A stretch of 25,485 bases of DNA from assembly GCF_000090795.2 (NCBI RefSeq), contig NW_003546315.1, positions 210,412 through 235,896 on the forward strand, given 5' to 3'. The notes beneath the pieces were generated by a model. That model had not been told where the DNA came from, searched no databases, and saw only the letters and a program-made list of their open reading frames with translations. Source of the stretch: Amphimedon queenslandica. Taxonomy: Eukaryota; Porifera; Demospongiae; Haplosclerida; Niphatidae. Of this stretch, positions 19,495 to 25,485 are shown one piece after another. Position numbers and translations under genes: made by a program. Positions within the stretch are counted from its first letter, which is position 1. Each line of letters begins with the position of its first letter.

Positions 19495-20460
19495 TATTAT
19501 ATAGGCGGTAGCCTATATGTAGGGTTGAGGTTGATTTTTCAAGATGGCGACCAAATTTTTAATTTTCAAATGATTATAACTCTTTTATCTTACTCTATAC
19601 GGCCTTATAAATGGCTTAGATGAGTTCTGCTTCACTGAGCAATTCTCCTGGTACCTATAAAGTGTACCACAATGTAGTGGGAGCAATTCTGGATAATAGG
19701 CCCAAATTCAAATTTCTGCAAAATTCTTCAGACTTTTTCTTCTTTCATTTTTCTTCTATGATCACGGAAATCTTTTAAACTAGAGAACAGCTTACAATGG
19801 CTTTTACACCATTCCTTAGAGCTTGGGTCAAGAACAAGACAAGTGCCTTTATTATCTTACTTACTGTAAGTTTAAAAACTAATTATTTGGGCGTGATTTA
19901 TCACTCACCTCTCTTTTTCCGACGCCATTTTGAAATTAAATGTGCATGCACAAAGTTGTTATAGCTACATTACTGTGTGCAGTGTGTAGTGACTGTTCGC
20001 TCTATTCTTCTCTTGGTCTTTGTTGAGGTTAACTTACTTGCAAAGAGTGCCCACTACTCAGACTAAGAGATCACCGGTTCTTTTAAGAACTAATAGGTAA
20101 ATAAATCATTAATTCAACTAATAAATTTAAGATTCATTTTAAAATTAGAGTGAAATTAAGGTTACAGCTGCTCAGTATATATAAGTTATTTAGTCAGCTG
20201 CTTCTGAAGTACTACGTTGTATTCTTAGTACTGCAACAAATTGAGAGAAGTGTTTTACAATGATAAGTAGCAGCAGAGTTTATGATGATAATAATGTACA
20301 TCCTGCATACTTCGTCTTATGGTACATTTACTTATTTCTAGTTTCAATGTCAGGAGTGATTTTGGTTGTGATAACTGTACAGAAAGGAAGTAAAAAAAGG
20401 AAGAGTAACTTAACTGGGAATAAAACTAAAAAAAGAAATTCAAGAAATTATGATGATAGA
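19495..20460 (+). mobile_element. Right copy of the unidentified element, truncated at 20460
   Basis: Inverted partner of 1-1149. It starts TATTATATAGGCGGTAGCCTATA and is collinear with the left copy up to GATGATAGAAAG at 20449-20460. There it stops abruptly and the integrase-RING element begins with GGTCCGTGTATATTTCC. The ATG at 19799 opens a short frame (MAFTPFLR) that ends at a donor-like ACT/GTAAGT, but the donor is destroyed in the left copy, so I do not call an exon. Confidence 0.7.
20260..20460 (+). pseudogene. Truncated copy of the small membrane-protein frame
   Basis: Counterpart of 132-386. It begins MISSSRVYDD with one extra Asn codon, contains the same hydrophobic stretch, and has a Lys-rich tail up to RNYDDRK. 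It is then cut by the neighbouring element, after which the frame continues into unrelated sequence to 20547. Replacement changes outnumber silent ones relative to the left copy. Confidence 0.4.
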
Positions 20461-20461
20461 A

Positions 20462-20876
20462 AGGGTCCGTGTATATTTCCGCCATTCAAAATGCAAATTT
20501 TATGGATTTTTGAACTTCAGGACGGTTGTCAATTTGCAAATGTTTGAATTTTTGATTTTTAACATCTTGACCGAATTTTCTCCAAATTTTCTATTTCTCT
20601 GAACATGATCTCTGAAATTTTAAAATTTGACTGAACCTGGCAATTTGCCTTTGCTCCCAATGCTAACACTCTGACTCTGGCTTTTACAGTCAGAGGTATG
20701 AAACAGCTAACTCAAGAAATAATCATTTTGGATTTTTGGACTACAAAATGCCGATTTCTGAAAATTGAAATTTCAGAATTTTGAAATTTGGATTGAAAAT
20801 TCGAAATGTAATGGCAAATTTGCAAAACTCTGGAAATTAGAAATTTGAATGAAAGACCTTCCCTCTAAATGCTAAG
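20462..20876. repeat. AT-rich leader with repeated GAAATTT/AAATTTG words
   Basis: Words such as AAATTTG, GAAATTT, GAATTTT and their complements recur many times, particularly at 20560-20640 and 20755-20850. They lie between the inferred element end and the integrase start. Subterminal repeats of this kind often bind transposase; here that is inference. Confidence 0.5.
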
Positions 20877-20966
20877 TTGACTGTTTTCTCTTCTCCATCA
20901 TCGCCATATCAAATTATTTCACATATATGCTCCGCCTTCATACAATTTGCGGACACACCCACTGTC

Positions 20967-22712
20967 ATGGCAAAGTTACTGGAAGAGTTAGAGTCTCTTG
21001 TTCGTGAGTTAGTTGAGGAAAGGAAGTGGATTTTAAGCAGAGTCAGTGAACATCTGAAGCAGGAGTATCCTGGAACCAGAGGGTTGAGTCTTAGAAGCGT
21101 AGAGAGGTTCTGTCAATTGAAGGACATTCATCATCGTACAAGTAGATTAAATGACACAACCCTTGATCATGTCGTTTCTGATGCCATTAATATGGTTAGT
21201 GATAAAATTTGAACTAATGTGCATGCCTTCTATGCTCACGAAAAATTTTGTGCTCACGAACAAGACATGTTACATGCCGGCCTGTTTGCAGTCATAGCAT
21301 CAAAAATAGAAACAGCCTGTCAGTTTTAGTTGAAATTAATTTGGCAATAAAATTATGGTGATTTTGTGCCAGTATGCCTATGTCCATGGTTTCATTGAGT
21401 GAAGGCTGTTTCATTTACTTGCATAATTAATTTATGTTGTTTTATTATAATTATAATAAACTAGGTGGGGCCTACTTATGGCCGTAAAACTATGACTGGA
21501 CTATTGAGGTCACGTGGGATTTCTGTGAGTAAAGCTAGAGTTGGAACCTCATTACGGCGTGTTGATCCGACTCATCACATACACAGAAGCAGAGTCACAA
21601 GGAGACATCTAAATCCTGTTCCCTATCACGCTGATTACTTTGGCCATAAACTTCACATTGACCAGAACGAGAAGCTAGTCATGTTTGGAGTGACACACAT
21701 CTGCGCTGTTGATGGCTTTAGTGGAAAGATTGTCGGTTTCATTACTATGCCAGTGAAGAACTGCCTTGAAATCTATCGGCATCTTTATAGGTAGATTATT
21801 TTGTAAAACGTTTTTCAGTAATGTTTGTATGCAGACCTTTGACATTAGATTATGGACTATGGGACCAGATACGCGTCGATCATGGGAAGGAGTGGCATCT
21901 CATGTTATTTATGCAGGAGCAGTTAGCGAATTATCGCTACAATTATGATCGTGCCCCTCACTTACAGACAACATCAAAACTGGTTAGTTAAGCATCACAT
22001 TTTAACTCTTTATGATTTTCTTTTATAGAATCATTGTGTGGAGCGACTTTGGGTTGAAATTAATAAGCGTGTTAATTACCCGAAAAAATTATGTTTAATT
22101 CATTTAGAGGAAAGAGGAGAAATTGATATGGATGATCTGTTGGTGAAGTTTTGTGTTTCGTTATTCACAATAAGAGTTGCTATTGTTGGTACAACTATGG
22201 CAACATCTGCTTGGAATGAACATTCTGTGCCTGGTAAGCAACATTAATCTCATGATAGGCACATAATTATAGCATAATATTTTAGCAATAGTTTTCACAC
22301 CTTAACCTAGTTACTTTATACATCATTTGCATTAGGTGTCTTGTATAACCAATTATTTTAAGATGTTCCATTATTCAACAATCTAGGGCAAGGAATACCA
22401 AATGAGAGAATGCTACGTGCTAATCATGTTGCGCCTATTGATCCAAATATTCTTCCAGAAACAGAGGTTGCTGTTGAACAGATGGAATCATTGGGATCAC
22501 ACCTGACTCGCTTTAGCCCATTTGGACAAGACCCACTGGAAGGACATGGCCATTTTTGTCGACAGAGAGATGAACAGTTCGAGGCTCGTTTTCCAAACTA
22601 CGATGACTTTTTCCATTCTGTTGCAAATAGTGACTTTACCTTATTTCGTCAGGGATTATTATACACTATTGAAATCACCAGGCATCTTGAATTGCAATTA
22701 AATAATACATAA
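20967..22712 (+). CDS. DDE integrase/transposase, five exons, apparently intact
   Basis: Exons read from the sequence: 20967-21194, 21465-21790, 21835-21982, 22029-22233 and 22387-22712. All introns are GT...AG (270, 44, 46 and 153 bp), phases agree, and the joined frame is 410 codons. An in-frame Met lies upstream at 20877. The N-terminal ~75 residues look helical and include RSVERFC. A helix-turn-helix-like part follows with VGPTYGRKTMTGLLRSRGI and SLRRVDP. The catalytic core shows HKLHIDQNEKLV (first Asp), AVDGFSGKIV, IRVDHGKEW (second Asp) and HCVERLWVEI (Glu). The last exon (about 108 residues) is family-specific. It matches the rve-type integrases common in fish, cnidarian and sponge genomes. 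It should cut and join the element ends in the nucleus. No inactivating change is seen. Confidence 0.85.
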
Positions 22713-22937
22713 CTTAGTTTGACACAAGAAACAATAGAAAACCTTATACAAAATGCTTAAATGGGTGGGTAGTCTATATTAATTTATTAATCAAGTCAAA
22801 TAATAGGATGGCAACCTCTCTTTGAGCTAAATAATAGGATGCCAATAGGATAGCAACCTCTGTTTGAGTCTTGCTTAGAGTGTTAGCACATTCTGATGCT
22901 AATCCATGCCATGTGAACTAGTCTAGATTCTGTTAGT
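22186..22937 (+). repeat. Left arm of the large inverted repeat
   Basis: Matches the reverse complement of 24737-25485 at about 99%. It covers the end of integrase exon 4, intron 4, exon 5 and about 220 bp downstream. Identity breaks off after CTAGTCTAGATT near 22932. On the left the arm may extend further than 22186, because its partner is cut by the window edge. Confidence 0.95.
22790..22875 (+). repeat. Short tandem duplication inside the arm
   Basis: The unit AAATAATAGGATGGCAACCTCTCTTTGAGCT is repeated with an inserted AGGATGCCAAT. The same arrangement is present in the right arm, so it predates the arm duplication. Confidence 0.75.
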
Positions 22938-23028
22938 CACGCGAGCAAATCACATAAGGAATAAAGCTCGGTTCTTTCAGTTATCTAAGTCTCCGAGGGA
23001 GAAGAAACATACGTTAGACTTATTTGTC
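22938..23028 (+). promoter_or_regulatory. Short gap before the RING gene
   Basis: About 90 bp separates the left inverted arm from the RING start codon, so any promoter must be very close or lie within the arm. No clear TATA box is seen. Confidence 0.3.
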
Positions 23029-24366
23029 ATGGCATCACTTATTGGTCGCAATTCCTTTCGTACTGTGACTGTAAAGAGGAATGGACACTCAACCGAGATC
23101 CAGACATCTCAAGTTACAACGACTAACTTAAGCAAAATGTTCAAAGTTGATCCTAGGGAAGTGTGGTTAAGTGACGAATTTGATGGAGAATCTTTCTTTC
23201 GTGAGCTAGATGGATCATTCCAAGGGTTACCCAACTTCCATGAATTTATTGTTAAAGGTCAAGAGCAGCGAGGTCCAGACCTTGACTTATCCATTAATAG
23301 TGAGAGTAACATTGCCACTACAACCTATTCCAGCTGTACTCCAACTCCAAGAAAGCCTGCATTTCGTTCTGTCATTTCTTCCAGAAGCAATAGCAAGAGC
23401 CATACAGAAGCAGCTTCTGTCACATACAGAGTCCGAGTGACTAAGGCACTTATGACACAGGATAACAAGTAAATCTAGTCCGACGTTTAAGATCTTGAAG
23501 CAAGATTTTGTGGAAGTTGATGAAAGCACAGCAAATGTTCCATTCATTCTCTGTAAAGTTAGAGAAAAGTGGGGTCAAGCTTATATATTAGTAACCAATA
23601 ATGGCTTGGAGATAGAAGACAGCCCAGGAACTCAAGGTACATGCATGTAACTATTATCATTTATCAAGAGTACATGAAAAGCTATTATATATCTAAGAGT
23701 TTTGATGTGGGTGGCTGGTATCTAGTGTGTATACTTGGTTTTTGAGTTGATTATGATAACAGCATTATTCTTTTAGGTCTTTCATTTTGGAAATCTCCAC
23801 GAAGAATAATCTATGCTATTCGGGATGACTCCAAGAAATCAAGTTTGATAACAAATAAGAAACGCACTGCTGTGTGGGATTCCGATGATGATGATGAAGT
23901 GTTTGAGAAGCCTCTTAGGAAAAGATCAGGTCTAAGTGGCATAGAAGAAAAGGTTGATGTACTTTCAGCAGATGTCCAAATTCTAAAGGAATCTGTGTCT
24001 GAGGTAATGGACCTCACTAGGCAATCAAATATCCCTTTGGCTTTTGTTCGTGCCATACGAGATTCATTTAAATGTAGAATTTGTTTATCTGTTCCTCTAA
24101 AGCCACCAGTAATTGTCAGTAAGTGTTGCAAGGTTATTCTTGGGTGTGAAACATGCCTCAACCAATGGTATTCTGGTCCCGAGGCACTTACTAAGAGATG
24201 CCCTGCTTGTCAAGGAGAAAGGGGCTACAATGAGACACTTTTACTTCGTGGACTTGATGAGTTCCTCACTGATGTCAGGACAGCTCTTGAGACCGCAGCT
24301 CCGGTAAATGCTCCTTCTGGTTCTTCAAGTACTACATCTAATACCATTGAAATAAATGAGGATTAG
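23029..24366 (+). CDS. RING-type zinc-binding protein, two exons, one frameshift
   Basis: Met at 23029. Exon 1 runs to 23636, intron 23637-23776 (140 bp, GT...AG), exon 2 to 24366. Exon 1 has SLIGRNSFRTVTVKRNG and FKVDPREVWL, then a Ser/Thr-rich part. The frame must shift between about 23452 and 23470 to read on through FVEVDESTANVPFI and YILVTNNGLEIEDSPGT into LSFWKSPRRIIYAI. Exon 2 has an acidic DSDDDDE run, a helical coiled-coil-like part, and the zinc domain: CRIC, SKCC, GCETC, CPACQ, with no His in the usual RING position. The same set (DES.A...FI, FWKSP, Cys-rich domain) occurs, from memory, in fish and cnidarian transposon-linked genes. Possible roles are ubiquitin ligase or DNA/protein binding; neither is shown. 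A sequencing error could explain the frameshift. Confidence 0.75.
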
Positions 24367-24736
24367 AAAACTTGTGTTAACTGTTAAACTCTAACATTAA
24401 TTGAGGTTATTCAACCTATTGTGTTATCATTAAATTTTGTTGCAAAAAGAAAATTACTTTAAGTGCAATTCAAGATATTAGGTGGTTTCAATAGTGTAAT
24501 AGTTATCTCAAATAGGGTGGTTAGCTTCAAAAATTAGCTTTGTAATTGATGCTAAATCTAATAATCTGGTATGGTTTCATGTCTTGTACAATATGTACCT
24601 CTCTGCATGACATTAGAATTCTTGTCACATACTAGTATTATATCCCATGCCGTATCGAATAGACAATGATAAAATTAGCCTTGAATATCAACAAACATTA
24701 TGTCACTAGGTGGTTTATACATGCACGTCACTCATA
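24367..24736. other. 3' flank of the RING gene, spacer before the right arm
   Basis: AT-rich and without a long frame. It contains a diverged, ~45 bp match to the integrase 3' end at 24461-24508, listed separately. Confidence 0.5.
24461..24508 (-). pseudogene. Fossil of an integrase 3' end
   Basis: GCAATTCAAGAT followed by GGTGGTTTCAATAGTGTAATA corresponds to GCAATTCAAGAT...GGTGATTTCAATAGTGTATAATA at 24970-25008 (the C-terminal codons of the minus integrase copy). It has the same orientation but clearly higher divergence than the two main arms. It is too short to be certain, but two shared exact blocks of 12 and 13 bp in register are unlikely by chance. Confidence 0.55.
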
Positions 24737-25485
24737 ATCTAGACTAGTTCACATGGCATGGATTAGCATCAGAATGTGCTAACACTCTAAGCAAGACTCA
24801 AACAGAGGTTGCTATCCTATTGGCATCCTATTATTTAGCTCAATAAGAGGTTGCCATCCTATTATTTGACTTGATTAATAAATTAATATAGACTACCCAC
24901 CCATTTAAGCATTTTGTATAAGGTTTTCTATTGTTTCTTGTGTCAAACTAAGTTATGTATTATTTAATTGCAATTCAAGATGCCTGGTGATTTCAATAGT
25001 GTATAATAATCCCTGACGAAATAAGGTAAAGTCACTATTTGCAACAGAATGGAAAAAGTCATCGTAGTTTGGAAAACGAGCCTCGAACTGTTCATCTCTC
25101 TGTCGACAAAAATGGCCATGTCCTTCCAGTGGGTCTTGTCCAAATGGGCTAAAGCGAGTCAGGTGTGATCCCAATGATTCCATCTGTTGAACAGCAACCT
25201 CTGTTTCTGGAAGAATATTTGGATCAATAGGCGCAACATGAGTAGCACGTAGCATTCTCTCATTTGGTATTCCTTGCCCTAGATTGTTGAATAATGGAAC
25301 ATCTTATAATAATTGGTTATACAAGACACCTAATGCAAATGATGTATAAAGTAACTAGGTTAAGGCGTGAAAACTATTGCTAAAATATGCTATAATTATG
25401 TGCCTATCATGAGATTAATGTTGCTTACCAGGCACAGAATGTTCATTCCAAGCAGATGTTGCCATAGTTGTACCAACAATAGCAA
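24737..25485 (-). repeat. Right arm of the large inverted repeat (continues beyond window)
   Basis: Inverted copy of 22186-22937. Over the 303 bp of the exon 5 open frame I find only two differences, and a few more in intron and downstream sequence. Confidence 0.95.
24953..25485 (-). CDS. Second integrase copy, exon 5 and part of exon 4 (partial)
   Basis: Exon 5 is 24953-25278, the intron is 25279-25428, and exon 4 continues past the window end at 25485. Compared with the plus-strand copy the last exon differs by two replacements (Asn to Thr and Glu to Gln) and no silent change, and it has no stop. It is convergent with the RING gene. Whether the catalytic exons are present lies outside the window. 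Confidence 0.8.

Larger units (their letters stand above)
20461..25485. mobile_element. Integrase-RING element with inverted integrase copies (partial)
   Basis: It starts at the truncation of the preceding element (20460/20461) and runs off the window end. Order: AT-rich leader, complete five-exon integrase (plus), left inverted arm, two-exon RING-type gene (plus), right inverted arm with the integrase 3' half (minus). If the right arm mirrors the left fully, the element would extend to about 27.2 kb in window coordinates; that is extrapolation. High identity between the arms and almost intact genes show it is young. The integrase resembles the IS3-like or rve_3-type integrases of animal transposons, so an IS3EU-like class is possible. 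Confidence 0.7.

Noticed and set aside
21195..21314. Continuation of the integrase frame into intron 1
   Set aside because: In the exon 1 frame there is a TGA about six codons in, followed by an open stretch of ~38 codons. The GT...AG join to VGPTYGRKTM restores the family-typical sequence, so the stretch is treated as intron.
23437..23466. An intron in place of the frameshift in RING-gene exon 1
   Set aside because: The only GT...AG pair bridging the frames would be about 30 bp, shorter than any other intron here, and other pairs lead to stops.
23811..24161. Minus-strand frame opposite RING-gene exon 2
   Set aside because: Antisense shadow of a well-supported coding exon.
24953..25255. Independent gene on minus matching the frame at 22410
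   Set aside because: It is the inverted duplicate of integrase exon 5 and makes sense only as part of the second integrase copy.
1..25485. CRISPR arrays, tRNA or rRNA genes, bacterial operons
   Set aside because: No regularly spaced short repeats, no cloverleaf or rRNA sequence recognised, and the gene structure is eukaryotic.

Overview
The window is eukaryotic and almost certainly metazoan. It is AT-rich, has GT/AG introns as short as 44-46 bp, and consists nearly entirely of nested transposable elements of types common in sponges and cnidarians. The very short introns and compact genes fit a demosponge best, but that is inference. I see no recognisable host housekeeping gene, rRNA, tRNA or CRISPR array.

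Layout, left to right. (1) 1-1149 is one arm of an inverted pair; its partner is 19495-20460. The two arms look like two copies of one unidentified element with their ends facing each other. The left copy is inserted in a transposase-like reading frame (1131-2018, minus). (2) 2217-2600 (minus) is a fragment of a retroelement C-terminal domain, next to an (AAT)n microsatellite. (3) 2640-7092 (minus) is a decayed Ty3/Gypsy LTR retrotransposon. It has one LTR, a primer-binding site, gag, protease, RT, RNase H and integrase, all broken by stops and frameshifts, and a ~200 bp MITE sits inside gag. (4) 7093-9776 has no recognised gene but holds a ~20 bp minisatellite, a 70 bp direct duplication and a ~108 bp tandem array.

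(5) 9781-18237 is an ~8.5 kb element with ~390 bp terminal inverted repeats (TIRs), exact TTAA on both sides and a GC-rich hairpin at each tip. It contains decayed genes for a DUF6589-type protein (probably its transposase), a PIF1-like helicase and an OTU-like protease domain. It also holds a ~725 bp foldback/MITE-like insert and a PIF/Harbinger transposase relic. (6) 18246-19494 has no recognised feature. (7) From about 20461 to beyond the window end is the youngest and best-preserved element. It carries an intact five-exon DDE integrase gene on plus (20967-22712), then a two-exon RING-type gene on plus (23029-24366, one frameshift). A near-identical inverted copy of the integrase 3' half follows on minus (24737-25485, running off the end).

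How the parts may work together is inference. In element 7 the integrase would act on the ends, and the RING protein is a candidate accessory factor held between two inverted integrase copies. In element 5 the DUF6589 protein would be the transposase and the helicase/OTU protein an accessory. Relative ages from divergence: integrase-RING palindrome (~99% between arms), then the outer arm pair (roughly 90%), then the 8.5 kb element (TIRs clearly more diverged, all genes broken).
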